Shown here: positions 1 through 7,701 of the stretch, piece after piece | How positions within the stretch are numbered: the stretch's first letter is position 1 | How the letters are laid out: each line of letters begins with the position of its first letter | Origin: Nocardioides flavescens | Lineage (GTDB): Bacteria > Actinomycetota > Actinomycetes > Propionibacteriales > Nocardioidaceae | Direction: 5' to 3' | NCBI RefSeq assembly: GCF_009823805.1 | Contig: NZ_WUEK01000010.1 | Coordinates: 1-64,000, forward strand | DNA length: 64,000 bases | Notes under the pieces: model-generated | Database searches by the model: none | What the model was told of the DNA's origin: nothing | What the model saw: the letters and a program-made list of their open reading frames with translations, nothing else | Made by a program: the position numbers and the translations under genes

Positions 1-41
1 TCGTCCAGCCGGCACGCCGTACCTAACGTCCGTGGATGGAA

Positions 42-69
42 CAGCTAGCGCGACCTCCTCGACCACCGG
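42..69. repeat. Right-half copy of the cloverleaf extragenic repeat
   Basis: This matches only the right end of the repeat described at 81-172: the GCTAGCGCGACC part of the third hairpin followed by a TCCTCGACCACC arm. No left half precedes it. The reading is by eye against the fuller copies. Confidence 0.7.
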
Positions 70-80
70 GCCAGCGGCCC

Positions 81-172
81 GGTCGTTGAGGAAGGGACGA
101 AGTCCTGTCTCGAAACGACGTCCCGTTGTGCGTGGTTTCGAGACGGTCGCTAGCGCGACCTCCTCAACCACC
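81..172. repeat. Full cloverleaf extragenic repeat, copy 1
   Basis: Outer arms GGTCGTTGAGGA (81-92) and TCCTCAACCACC (161-172) are inverted repeats with one mismatch. Between them are three hairpins: GGAC-gaa-GTCC, a long central arm (GTCTCGAAACGACG against CGTGGTTTCGAGAC, 13 of 14 paired) and GGTCGC-tagc-GCGACC. The strand can therefore fold like a four-armed cloverleaf. It contains no plausible gene. The same layout recurs at 21616-21705, which marks it as a dispersed REP-like element. It lies just past the 3' end of the minus-strand STAS gene. Confidence 0.8.
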
Positions 173-183
173 GGCAGGTGGGC

Positions 184-507
184 TCAGGACCCGTCGCTCA
201 CGCTCTCGGCGTAGTCGAGGCCGCAGACGCGCAGCACGCGCTGGGCGACGGTGCCGTCCTCGGCGACGAAGGTGATGTCCGTGCCGTTGCGGCGGGCGCC
301 GGCCTGGGAGGTGGCGAGGACGCCGACGGCCGAGCTCGGCAGGAAGTCGACCTGGCTCAGGTCGATGGTCAGCGGAGTGCTCAGCTGCTCGGTGGTGCTG
401 GCGATGAGCTCGCGCAGCTCGACCGTTGCGGGCTCGTCGAGGTCACCGTGGGCGACGAGGAGTCGCCGGGACTCGTCGAGGTCGTAGCGGAAGCCGGGAG
501 AGTTCAC
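184..507 (-). CDS. STAS-domain protein (anti-sigma factor antagonist-like)
   Basis: The 107-residue product is essentially one STAS domain. A beta-strand DLDESRRLLVAHGDLDEP is followed by TIDLSQVDFLPSSAVGVLAT, the usual site around the phosphorylatable Ser of SpoIIAA/RsbV antagonists (here SSA). Such proteins bind an anti-sigma or Rsb-type kinase and release the sigma factor. No kinase or sigma gene adjoins it, so its partner is unknown. It is monocistronic, with an upstream hairpin at 544-568. Family is fairly certain; the regulated sigma factor cannot be told from this window. Confidence 0.8.
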   Translation of the reverse strand: MNSPGFRYDLDESRRLLVAHGDLDEPATVELRELIASTTEQLSTPLTIDLSQVDFLPSSAVGVLATSQAGARRNGTDITFVAEDGTVAQRVLRVCGLDYAESVSDGS

Positions 508-543
508 GACCGCAGACTATCCGGCACCCCCGACGGAGCAACT

Positions 544-568
544 CACCCGGTCCCGCATCGACCGGGTG
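544..568 (-). terminator. Stem-loop after the DUF1905 gene
   Basis: CACCCGGT (544-551) pairs with ACCGGGTG (561-568) around a 9-nt loop, downstream of the minus-strand gene ending at 598. There is no U-tract, as is common in high-GC actinobacteria. It could equally lie in the leader of the STAS gene. Confidence 0.45.
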
Positions 569-574
569 CCGCCC

Positions 575-607
575 GTCACACGTCGGTCACACGTCGGTCA
601 CACGTCG
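575..607. repeat. Three tandem 11-bp units overlapping a stop codon
   Basis: The unit GTCACACGTCG occurs three times exactly at 575-585, 586-596 and 597-607. Read on the minus strand each unit carries a TGA. The first is the true stop of the DUF1905 gene (598-600) and the next two fall in the other two frames. A similar arrangement ends the epimerase gene at 4968-5011. Confidence 0.85.
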
Positions 608-885
608 ATCGTGAGGGCGACGTCGATCTCGTCGCCCAGCTCCACGCCTTCGGCGCGCCGCACCCAGAGCTTGAGCGGGACGGCGTAGGAGCCGTCCTTG
701 GGCCACAGGGACGTCGTCCACGTCGTCGCGCCCAGGGTCACGGTGACCGGCACCATGCCCCAGCCGTAGGTGACCGCGCGGGCGACGTCCTGCACCACTG
801 CGGCGTCGTCGTCGGGCAGGCGCACGAAGTGGTGCGGCGCGGGGCCGCGCCAGGAGAAGACCGGGGCCGTGAACCGCAGCTCCAC
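598..885 (-). CDS. DUF1905 domain protein
   Basis: The 95-residue product has the small beta-barrel pattern of DUF1905: MELRFTAPVFSWRG at the start, then FVRLPDD, the YGWGMVPVTVTLG turn and SLWPKDGSYAVPLKLWVR. Members are short, stand-alone or fused to YdeI-type DUF1801 domains, and have no established biochemical role. The gene is 40 bp downstream of the transporter at 926-2068 in the same direction and may be co-transcribed. Its stop codon sits inside an 11-bp tandem repeat. The family call rests on overall pattern. Confidence 0.7.
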   Translation of the reverse strand: MELRFTAPVFSWRGPAPHHFVRLPDDDAAVVQDVARAVTYGWGMVPVTVTLGATTWTTSLWPKDGSYAVPLKLWVRRAEGVELGDEIDVALTIDV

Positions 886-925
886 GCGGCGAGCGTACGC
901 CGATCCGGGACTCGGTCGGCGCAGG

Positions 926-2068
926 TCAGCGCTGGTCCTGCCGACGCACGAAGACCTCGCGGGTCAGCATCAGCACGGCGGCGGCGGTCGGGATGGCCAG
1001 CAGCGCACCGACGACGCCCAGCAGGGCGGCGCCGACCAGCGCGGCGATGACGGTGACCGCGCCCGGCACGTCGACGGCCGACGACATCACGCGCGGGTAG
1101 ATCACGTAGTTCTCCAGCTGCTGGTAGAGCAGGTAGAACACGATGCACGCGAGGCCGAGCGTGGGGTCCTCCGCGAAGGCGATGGCGGTCACCACGACGG
1201 CCCCGATGGTCGCGCCGATCATCGGGATGACGTCGAGCAGCGCCACGACGAAGGCGAGGGCGACGGCGTACTCCCCGAGGCCGATGACCATCAGGAAGAC
1301 CAGCGAGGACAGGCCCGCGCACATCGCCACGACGAACGCGCCGGAGACGTAGCCGCCGACGCTCTCGAAGATGCGGTTGCCCAGACGTGTCACGCGGTCG
1401 CGTCGCGACGCCGGCGCCAGGCGGTAGAGCGCGCCCTTGGTCGCCTCGAGGGAGGAGAGGAAGTAGAGCGTCAGCACGAGCACGATGAAGCCGTTGAACA
1501 GCGCGCCCAGCACGGCGAGCCCGATGTCGAGCGCGCCGCCGAAGAGTGTCGTCACGAACGACCCGCCGGTGACGTAGTCGCGGATCTTGTCGATCACGTC
1601 GTACTCGCGGTCGAGCTCCTCGACGGTGCTGTTGTGCTGCAGCTGGTCGAGCCACCCGGGCGCCTGCGTGGTGATCGAGGCGACCTGCGAGGTGATCACC
1701 GGCACGATCGCGAACAGGAAGAGGGCGAGCGCGGCCAGCACGCAGAGGATGACCAGCGTGACGGCGTAGCTGCGGCGCAGACCGCGCCGCTCGAAGAAGC
1801 TGACGGCCGGGTTGAGCCCGGCCGCCAGGAACAGCGAGACGACGATGAGCATCAGCGTCGAGCCGATGGCCTGGATGTTGGTCGCCACCCAGAAGGCCAG
1901 CAGGGCGCCGACGGCGCCGACGAAGCCCACGAAGAAGGGCGCCCGGTGGTCGAGCGGCGGGCCCGGCTCGCCGAGGTAGGCCGGACCCGCGACCGTCCCG
2001 GTCTCGGTCGAGCTGGGTGAGGAGGACCGGCTCTCGTCGTCGGCGGGGACGGGGGCGGGCTCAGCCAT
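926..2068 (-). CDS. AI-2E family transporter (PerM/TqsA-like)
   Basis: This polytopic membrane protein of about 380 residues has the AI-2E transporter layout: a short charged N-terminus, paired helices (VGFVGAVGALLAFWVATNI, LMLIVVSLFLAAGLNPAV), a central soluble part around residues 120-190, and C-terminal helices with the DVIPMIGATIGA and YQQLENYVIYPR motifs typical of the family. Substrates differ widely and include quorum signals and ions, so the cargo is unknown. I prefer the ATG at 2068 to one six codons upstream because it leaves a more usual N-terminus. The gene stands alone or with the small DUF1905 gene downstream. Confidence 0.85.
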   Translation of the reverse strand: MAEPAPVPADDESRSSSPSSTETGTVAGPAYLGEPGPPLDHRAPFFVGFVGAVGALLAFWVATNIQAIGSTLMLIVVSLFLAAGLNPAVSFFERRGLRRSYAVTLVILCVLAALALFLFAIVPVITSQVASITTQAPGWLDQLQHNSTVEELDREYDVIDKIRDYVTGGSFVTTLFGGALDIGLAVLGALFNGFIVLVLTLYFLSSLEATKGALYRLAPASRRDRVTRLGNRIFESVGGYVSGAFVVAMCAGLSSLVFLMVIGLGEYAVALAFVVALLDVIPMIGATIGAVVVTAIAFAEDPTLGLACIVFYLLYQQLENYVIYPRVMSSAVDVPGAVTVIAALVGAALLGVVGALLAIPTAAAVLMLTREVFVRRQDQR

Positions 2069-2112
2069 ACCCCCGGGGTACCCCATCGTCAGGGGGACCT
2101 CGTCAGCAGAGC

Positions 2113-3450
2113 TCAGCTGTCGTCGTCGGCGAAGCCCGCCACGACGTCGCGCAGCGAGGCCAGCTGAGCGGTGATCGCGTCGCGCCGCTTGGCCAGGCGC
2201 TCGACCTCGGCCTTCAGGACGGCGACCTGACGCTCCTTCTCCGCATCGCCGCTGGCCTGGATGGACTCGGCCTGCGCCTGAGCCGCCTTGATGACCTGCT
2301 CGGCCTCGCGGCGGGCCCGGGAGACGATGCCCTCCGCCTCGCCCTGCGCGGCCTCGCGGGCCTCGGCGGCCTGGGTGCTGGCCTCGCGGGCCCGCTCCTC
2401 GGCGGCGCTGGCGCGCTGCTCGGCCTCCTCGACGAGGCGGCGGGTCTCGGCGAGCGAGCTCTGGTGGTGCTCGGCCGCCTCGCGGGCGAGGCGCTCGCGG
2501 TCGACGGCCAGCATCCGCTTGGCCTCCTGGACCTCGCGGTCGACGGCGGCCCGGGCCTGCTCGGCCTCGCGCTGGGCGCCCGTGAGCAGCTCGCTGGTCT
2601 CCTGCTGGGCGGCCAGGCGCACTTGGTCGGCCTCGCGCTTGGCGCTGGCGAGCAGGTCGTCGGCGTCGCTGCGCGCGCTGGCGCGCTCGCGCTCGGCCTC
2701 GGTGAGGATGCGGGTGCGCTGGTCGTCGAGGTCCTTGACCTGCACGATCCGCATGTCCTCGGCCTCGCGCGCCGCGTCGGCCCGCATCGCGTGGGCGTCG
2801 CGCTGGGCCTGCTCGCGGATCTCCTCGGCGTCGCGCTGGGCGACGGCCCGCATCTCCGCGGCCTCCTCCTCGGCCAGGCGCAGCATCGCGCTGGCGCGGC
2901 CGCCCAGGCCGGCGTACGACGGGCTCTGGTTCTCCTCGATCTGGGTGCGTGCCCCGGCCAGCTCCTGCTCGAGCTGGCGAGCGCGGGCCTCGCCGCGCTC
3001 GATCCGGCTCAGCAGCTCGGCCTGCTCTCCGGCGAGCTGGCGCAGCCGGGTGTCGACCGCGACCTTGTCGTAGCCGTTGCGGCGCACGGTCGGCAGCGGG
3101 GGCGGGGGCGGCAGGGTGGGCCCGCCTGCGGCGGCAGGCGCAGCGGGGGCCGAGGAGGTCGGCGCCGGCGGAGGCATCACGGGTCGGGCCGCTGGCTGGG
3201 GCGCGCGGGTCGGGACCTGCACGGTCGGCTCGCTGTGGGCCGCGACCGCGGGGGAGTCGGCCAGCGCGGGGATGCGCTGGGTGCGCTCGGCGGCCGGGTC
3301 GGAGCCGGTCTCCGGGCTCTCGGGGGTGGGCTCCTCGGCCGTGTCGTCACCGAAGATCGACAGCCCGCGCGGCTCGTCCTGGGCGGGGGCGGTCGGCTTC
3401 GCGCCGCCGGCGGCGCCGCCCTGCTGTGCTCGATTTCCCTGGGTGCTCAT
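2113..3450 (-). CDS. DivIVA/FilP/Scy-like coiled-coil protein
   Basis: The 445-residue product has a disordered Pro/Ala-rich N-terminus (residues 1-120), a DivIVA-like element NGYDKVAVDTRLRQL, the block SYAGLGGRASAMLRLAEEEA, then about 270 residues of continuous Ala/Glu/Arg coiled coil ending in an acidic tail. Streptomyces FilP and Scy, polar-growth cytoskeletal proteins once mislabelled cellulose-binding, share this layout. From memory they sit beside methylmalonyl-CoA epimerase and a thiolase there too, which fits the neighbours here. A structural role in polar growth or DNA/cell-pole organisation is inferred. The ATG at 3450 begins MSTQGN; the frame stays open far upstream inside ccr but in the wrong phase. 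Confidence 0.75.
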   Translation of the reverse strand: MSTQGNRAQQGGAAGGAKPTAPAQDEPRGLSIFGDDTAEEPTPESPETGSDPAAERTQRIPALADSPAVAAHSEPTVQVPTRAPQPAARPVMPPPAPTSSAPAAPAAAGGPTLPPPPPLPTVRRNGYDKVAVDTRLRQLAGEQAELLSRIERGEARARQLEQELAGARTQIEENQSPSYAGLGGRASAMLRLAEEEAAEMRAVAQRDAEEIREQAQRDAHAMRADAAREAEDMRIVQVKDLDDQRTRILTEAERERASARSDADDLLASAKREADQVRLAAQQETSELLTGAQREAEQARAAVDREVQEAKRMLAVDRERLAREAAEHHQSSLAETRRLVEEAEQRASAAEERAREASTQAAEAREAAQGEAEGIVSRARREAEQVIKAAQAQAESIQASGDAEKERQVAVLKAEVERLAKRRDAITAQLASLRDVVAGFADDDS

Positions 3451-3520
3451 GGGTCGGCCGAGCTCCTTCGCAGTCGGGTCACGTGACGGCGCCCATCCTT
3501 GCCGATCGGACAAGGAAGCG

Positions 3521-3560
3521 CACACCGGCACCCCGCTCGTGGGGACGAGGTGCCGGTGTG
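3521..3560 (-). terminator. Stem-loop terminator after ccr
   Basis: CACACCGGCACC (3521-3532) pairs perfectly with GGTGCCGGTGTG (3549-3560), with further C:G pairing in the loop. It starts 16 bp after the ccr stop and has no U-tract. It should separate ccr from the coiled-coil gene. Confidence 0.75.
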
Positions 3561-3575
3561 GTCGCACCCGGTCGG

Positions 3576-4913
3576 TCAGACCCCGCGGAAGCGGTTGATC
3601 GCGCTCTCGTGCTGGGCCCGGAACTCCGGGTCGCGCACGCCGAGGCCCTCCTCGGGAGCCAGGCACAGCACGCCGACCTTGCCCTGGTGGGCGTTGTGGT
3701 GGACGTCGATCGTGGCCTGGCCGACCTCCGTGAGCGGGTAGGTCTTCGAGAGCGTGGGGTGGATCTTGCCCTTGGCGATGAGGCGGTTGGCCTCCCACGA
3801 CTCGCGGTAGTTGGCGAAGTGGCTGGAGACGATGCGCTTGAGGTTCATCCACAGGTAGCGGTTGTCGTACTCGTGCATGTAGCCGCTGGTGGAGGCGCAG
3901 GTGGTGATGGTGCCGCCCTTGCGGGTGACGTAGACGCTGGCGCCGAAGGTCTCGCGGCCCGGGTGCTCGAAGACGATGTCGATGTCCTCGCCGCCGGTGA
4001 GCTCGCGGATGCGGGCGCCGAAGCGCTTCCACTCCTTCGGGTCCTGGGTGCGCTCGTCCTTCCAGAACCTGTAGCCCTCCTCCGAGCGGTTGATGACCAG
4101 CTCGGCGCCCATCGAGCGGGCGATGGCGGCCTTCTCCTCGTTGGAGACGACGCACACGGGGGTGGCGCCGCCGTTGAGGGCGTACTGGGTGGCGAAGCCG
4201 CCGAGACCACCGGAGGCGCCCCAGATGAGGACGTTGTCGCCCTGCTTCATCTGGCCGCCGTTCTTGGACACGAGCTGGCGGTAGGCGGTGCAGTTGACCA
4301 GGCCCGGCGAGGCGGCCTCCTCCCAGGTGAGGTGGTCGGGCTTCGGCATCAGCTGGTTGGCCTTGACCAGCGCGACGTCGGCCAGGCCGCCGAAGTTGGT
4401 CTCGAAGCCCCAGATCCGCTGCTGCGGGTCCATCATCGAGTCGTCGTGACCCATCGGGTCCTCGAGCTCGACCGACAGGCAGTGGGCGACGACCTCCTGG
4501 CCCGGCTTCCACTTCGTGACGCCGGGGCCGGTGCGCAGGACGACGCCCGCCAGGTCGGAGCCGACGACGTGGTAGGGCAGGTCGTGACGCTTGGTCAGGT
4601 CGGAGAGGCGGCCGTAGCGCTCGAGGAAGCCGAAGGTCGAGACCGGCTCGAAGATCGAGGTCCAGACGGTGTTGTAGTTGATCGCCGAGGCCATCACGGC
4701 GACCAGGGCCTCGCCGGGACCGAGCTCGGGGAGGGCCACCTCCTCGACGTGGATGCTCTTGCGCGGGTCCTTGTCCCACGACTCCTGGCCCTCGAACATG
4801 TCGACCTCGTCCTTGCGGACGAAGGCGGCCCGGTAGGACTCGGGCAGGGGCAGGTGGGCGAACTCCTCCGCGGGCGTGTCGCCGGCGAGGACGGCATCGA
4901 GGATCTGCTGCAT
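3576..4913 (-). CDS. ccr: Crotonyl-CoA carboxylase/reductase
   Basis: The enzyme reductively carboxylates crotonyl-CoA with CO2 and NADPH to ethylmalonyl-CoA, the key step of the ethylmalonyl-CoA pathway and a source of extender units. The 445-residue length and medium-chain reductase fold are typical. The nucleotide loop WGASGGLGGFATQ lies near residue 230. CO2-pocket residues known from Kitasatospora Ccr are visible: Asn in SAINYNTVW, Phe-Glu in WGFETNFGG and His in SSHFANYRES. A perfect palindrome at 4924-4935 just upstream of the start suggests TetR-type control. Epimerase, thiolase and MeaB are adjacent. No ethylmalonyl-CoA mutase lies in the window. Confidence 0.95.
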   Translation of the reverse strand: MQQILDAVLAGDTPAEEFAHLPLPESYRAAFVRKDEVDMFEGQESWDKDPRKSIHVEEVALPELGPGEALVAVMASAINYNTVWTSIFEPVSTFGFLERYGRLSDLTKRHDLPYHVVGSDLAGVVLRTGPGVTKWKPGQEVVAHCLSVELEDPMGHDDSMMDPQQRIWGFETNFGGLADVALVKANQLMPKPDHLTWEEAASPGLVNCTAYRQLVSKNGGQMKQGDNVLIWGASGGLGGFATQYALNGGATPVCVVSNEEKAAIARSMGAELVINRSEEGYRFWKDERTQDPKEWKRFGARIRELTGGEDIDIVFEHPGRETFGASVYVTRKGGTITTCASTSGYMHEYDNRYLWMNLKRIVSSHFANYRESWEANRLIAKGKIHPTLSKTYPLTEVGQATIDVHHNAHQGKVGVLCLAPEEGLGVRDPEFRAQHESAINRFRGV

Positions 4914-4923
4914 GGCTGGAACC

Positions 4924-4935
4924 TACCGATCGGTA
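4924..4935. promoter_or_regulatory. 12-bp palindromic operator upstream of ccr
   Basis: TACCGATCGGTA is a perfect palindrome ending 11 bp upstream of the ccr start. Its form resembles actinobacterial TetR-family operators. No TetR gene is in the window, so the regulator would be encoded elsewhere. Confidence 0.55.
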
Positions 4936-4967
4936 ACGAGGGGCGGGACGGGTTGTGAGGTAGTCGT

Positions 4968-5011
4968 CAGTGCTGGATCAGTGCTGGACCATTGCTGGAT
5001 CAGTGCTGGGA
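4968..5011. repeat. Four tandem 11-bp units overlapping the epimerase stop
   Basis: The units are CAGTGCTGGAT, CAGTGCTGGAC, CATTGCTGGAT and CAGTGCTGGGA. On the minus strand three of the four contain TGA, the first of which (5000-5002) is the stop of the epimerase gene; the later ones fall in other frames. The unit length and placement match the repeat at 575-607, though the sequence is unrelated. Confidence 0.8.
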
Positions 5012-5452
5012 GTCGGCAGCGGGCTCGACGAGCTCGACGAGCACGCCGCCCGCGTCCTTGGGGTGCACGAAGTTGATCCGGGAGCCGGCGGTGCCGCGAC
5101 GCGGCTCGTCGTAGAGCAGGCGCAGGCCGCGCTCGCGCAGGGTCGCGCTGACGGCCTCGACGTCCTCGACGCGGTAGGCCATCTGCTGGATGCCGGGACC
5201 CGAGCGGTCGAGGAACTTGGCGATCGTCGACTCGGGGGAGAGGGGGGCGAGCAGCTGGATGCACGAGCCGCTCTCGCCGACGCGCATCATCGCCTCGCGC
5301 ACGCCCTGCTCCTCGTTGGTCTCCTCGTGCGCGAGCTCCATGCCGTAGGTCTCGCGGTAGAAGGCAATCGCCTCGTCGAGGTCGGCGACGGCGACACCCA
5401 CGTGGTCGATGGCGGTGAACAGGCTCGACGTGTCGGAGGTCATGCTCGGCAT
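5000..5452 (-). CDS. mce: Methylmalonyl-CoA epimerase
   Basis: The product interconverts (2S)- and (2R)-methylmalonyl-CoA, linking propionyl-CoA carboxylase to methylmalonyl-CoA mutase. The 150-residue VOC-fold protein shows the metal ligands in IDHVGVAV (His), CIQLLAP (Gln) and VLVELVEP (Glu), with the family phrases GIQQMAYRV and DEPRRGTAGSRINFVHPKD. Its start MPSMTSDTSS has an alternative Met four residues in. It is divergent from the thiolase at 5574. Its stop lies within 11-bp tandem repeats. Confidence 0.93.
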   Translation of the reverse strand: MPSMTSDTSSLFTAIDHVGVAVADLDEAIAFYRETYGMELAHEETNEEQGVREAMMRVGESGSCIQLLAPLSPESTIAKFLDRSGPGIQQMAYRVEDVEAVSATLRERGLRLLYDEPRRGTAGSRINFVHPKDAGGVLVELVEPAADSQH

Positions 5453-5573
5453 GGTTACAGAGGATTAACCTGGTGAGTAAGGTCGATCACCAGCCTCGTC
5501 GAGAGGCGTTCGTCACGTCGGCAAGACGGCCCGAACGCCCAGCCGACCACCCAGTCCCACCTCTGGAGGACCC

Positions 5574-6773
5574 GTGCCCGACAACCCGTCCGTGATCGTC
5601 GCCGGCGCTCGTACGCCGATCGGCCGCCTGCTCGGCGGCCTGAAGGACCTCAGCGCCGCCGACCTCGGCGCCGTCGCCGTCAAGGGCGCGCTCGAGAAGG
5701 CCGGGGTCTCCCCGGAGCAGGTCGACTACGTCATCCTCGGCCAGGTCATCCAGGCCGGCGCCGGGCAGAACCCCGCCCGCGGTGCCGCCGTCGGCGCGGG
5801 CATCCCGATGAGCGTCCCGTCGATCACCATCAACAAGGTGTGCCTGTCCGGGCTCAACGCCATCGCGACGGCCGACCAGATGATCCGCGCGGGCGAGGTC
5901 GACATCGTCGTCGCCGGCGGCATGGAGTCGATGACCAACGCCCCGCACCTGCTGCCGAAGTCGCGCGAGGGGTTCAAGTACGGCGACGTGCCGCTCGTCG
6001 ACTCGATGGCCTACGACGCCCTCTACGACCAGCTCACCCAGCAGGCGATGGGCCTGCTGACCGAGGAGATCAACGGCGCCGCGCAGAACCTCACCCGCGA
6101 GGAGCAGGACGAGTTCGCCGCCCGCTCGCACCAGCGGGCGGCCGAGGCGTGGAAGAACGGCGTCTTCGACGAGGAGGTCGTGCCGGTGCCCGTGCCCCAG
6201 CGCAAGGGCGACCCCGTGATGGTCGGCACCGACGAGGGCGTGCGCGCCGACACCACCGCGGAGTCGCTCGGCAAGCTGCGCCCGGCGTTCCGCAAGGACG
6301 GCACCATCACCGCCGGCACCTCCTCGCAGATCTCCGACGGCGCCTGCGCCGTGGTCGTCATGAGCAAGGCCAAGGCCGAGGAGCTCGGGCTCACCTGGCT
6401 CGCCGAGATCGGTGCCCACGGCATGGTGGCGGGTCCCGACTCCGGCCTGCAGCTGCAGCCCGCCAACGCCACGGCGCTGGCCTGCCGCAAGGAGGGCATC
6501 GAGCCCTCCGACCTCGACCTCGTCGAGTTCAACGAGGCCTTCGCGGCCGTGGGCATCGCCTCGGCCCGCGAGCTCGGCATCGCCGACGACAAGGTCAACG
6601 TCAACGGCGGCGCGATCGCGCTCGGCCACCCGGTCGGCATGTCGGGCGCCCGCGTGGTGCTCCACCTCGCGCTCGAGCTGCAGCGCCGCGGCGGCGGTGT
6701 CGGTGCCGCTGCGCTGTGCGGCGGCGGTGGCCAGGGCGACGCCCTCATCGTGCGTGTCCCGGCAGCGTCCTGA
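5574..6773 (+). CDS. Acetyl-CoA C-acetyltransferase (thiolase)
   Basis: This 399-residue type II thiolase condenses two acetyl-CoA to acetoacetyl-CoA or runs in reverse. The acylated Cys is in [10 protein letters not shown] (near residue 90), the active-site His in [10 protein letters not shown] (near 350) and the second Cys in [10 protein letters not shown] (near 381). The GTG start follows a good GGAGGA ribosome site. Beside ccr it probably feeds the acetyl-CoA to crotonyl-CoA route, and with the epimerase and MeaB it repeats a gene order I recall from Streptomyces. A beta-ketothiolase role in fatty acid breakdown is not excluded. Confidence 0.92.
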   Translation: MPDNPSVIVAGARTPIGRLLGGLKDLSAADLGAVAVKGALEKAGVSPEQVDYVILGQVIQAGAGQNPARGAAVGAGIPMSVPSITINKVCLSGLNAIATADQMIRAGEVDIVVAGGMESMTNAPHLLPKSREGFKYGDVPLVDSMAYDALYDQLTQQAMGLLTEEINGAAQNLTREEQDEFAARSHQRAAEAWKNGVFDEEVVPVPVPQRKGDPVMVGTDEGVRADTTAESLGKLRPAFRKDGTITAGTSSQISDGACAVVVMSKAKAEELGLTWLAEIGAHGMVAGPDSGLQLQPANATALACRKEGIEPSDLDLVEFNEAFAAVGIASARELGIADDKVNVNGGAIALGHPVGMSGARVVLHLALELQRRGGGVGAAALCGGGGQGDALIVRVPAAS

Positions 6774-6786
6774 TGTAGGAGACCTG

Positions 6787-7701
6787 GTGGAGCGGGCCCG
6801 GGGCGGTGAGCCCCGGGCCGTCGCTCGCCTGGTCTCGATGGTCGAGGACGCCTCGCCGCAGCTGCGCGAGGTGATGACCGCGCTCGCGCCGTACGCCGGA
6901 CGTGCGCACGTCGTCGGGCTGACCGGCCCGCCGGGGGTCGGCAAGTCGACCTCGACCAACGCCCTCGTGGGCGCGTTGCGCGCCCGCGACCTGCGGGTCG
7001 GGGTGCTCGCCGTCGACCCGAGCTCGCCGTTCTCGGGCGGTGCGCTGCTTGGCGACCGGATCCGGATGTCGGACCACGCCCTCGACCCGGGGGTCTACAT
7101 CCGCTCCATGGCCTCGCGCGGTCACCTGGGCGGGCTGGCGTGGAGCACTCCCCAGGCCATCCGGGTGCTCGACGCCGCCGGCTGCGACGTGGTGCTCGTC
7201 GAGACCGTGGGCGTGGGTCAGAGCGAGGTCGAGGTGGCGGGCCTCGCCGACACCACCGTCGTGCTGCTGGCGCCCGGAGCTGGCGACGGCGTGCAGGCGG
7301 CCAAGGCCGGGATCCTCGAGATCGGCGACGTCTACGTCGTCAACAAGGCCGACCGCGAGGGCGCGGAGCAGGTGCGGCGCGAGCTGCGCACCATGGTCGG
7401 CCTCACCGCGCGCGCCGACGACTGGAAGCCGCCGGTGGTGCTGACGGTCGCCGCCTCCGGCCAGGGCGTCGACGACCTCGTCGAGGCGCTCCAGGGCCAC
7501 CGGTCCTGGCTGGGGGAGTCGGGTCGTCTCGCACAGCGGCGGGCGCGCCGGGCCCGCGACGAGGTGGAGGCGATTGCCGTGGCCGCGCTGCGGTCGCGCT
7601 GGGAGGGCGTCGGCGGCCACGCCGACCTGGACCGGCTCGCGAGCGGAGTGGCCGCGGGGGAGCTGGACCCCTACACCGCCGCCGACCGGCTGATCGGCTG
7701 A
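6787..7701 (+). CDS. meaB: MeaB-type GTPase, methylmalonyl-CoA mutase chaperone
   Basis: The 304-residue G3E GTPase protects and loads B12-dependent acyl-CoA mutase. The P-loop GLTGPPGVGKST is near residue 45, then VDPSSPFSGGALLGDR, the VETVGVGQSE switch and NKAD. The GTG at 6787 is chosen because TAGGAG precedes it at the right distance; the frame is open upstream only as a shadow inside the thiolase gene, whose stop is 13 bp away. Co-transcription with the thiolase is likely. The mutase itself is not in the window. Its 3' end overlaps the convergent sensor kinase gene by 31 bp. Confidence 0.92.
   Translation: MERARGGEPRAVARLVSMVEDASPQLREVMTALAPYAGRAHVVGLTGPPGVGKSTSTNALVGALRARDLRVGVLAVDPSSPFSGGALLGDRIRMSDHALDPGVYIRSMASRGHLGGLAWSTPQAIRVLDAAGCDVVLVETVGVGQSEVEVAGLADTTVVLLAPGAGDGVQAAKAGILEIGDVYVVNKADREGAEQVRRELRTMVGLTARADDWKPPVVLTVAASGQGVDDLVEALQGHRSWLGESGRLAQRRARRARDEVEAIAVAALRSRWEGVGGHADLDRLASGVAAGELDPYTAADRLIG

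Noticed and set aside
81..172. CRISPR array or CRISPR-like leader
   Set aside because: Copies are scattered, not regularly spaced, have no spacers and fold as multi-arm hairpins; no cas genes are present.
770..2020. A 416-residue plus-strand frame opposite the AI-2E transporter
   Set aside because: Composition is almost only Arg, Asp, Glu, Gly and His from antisense codons; the minus strand encodes clear transmembrane helices.
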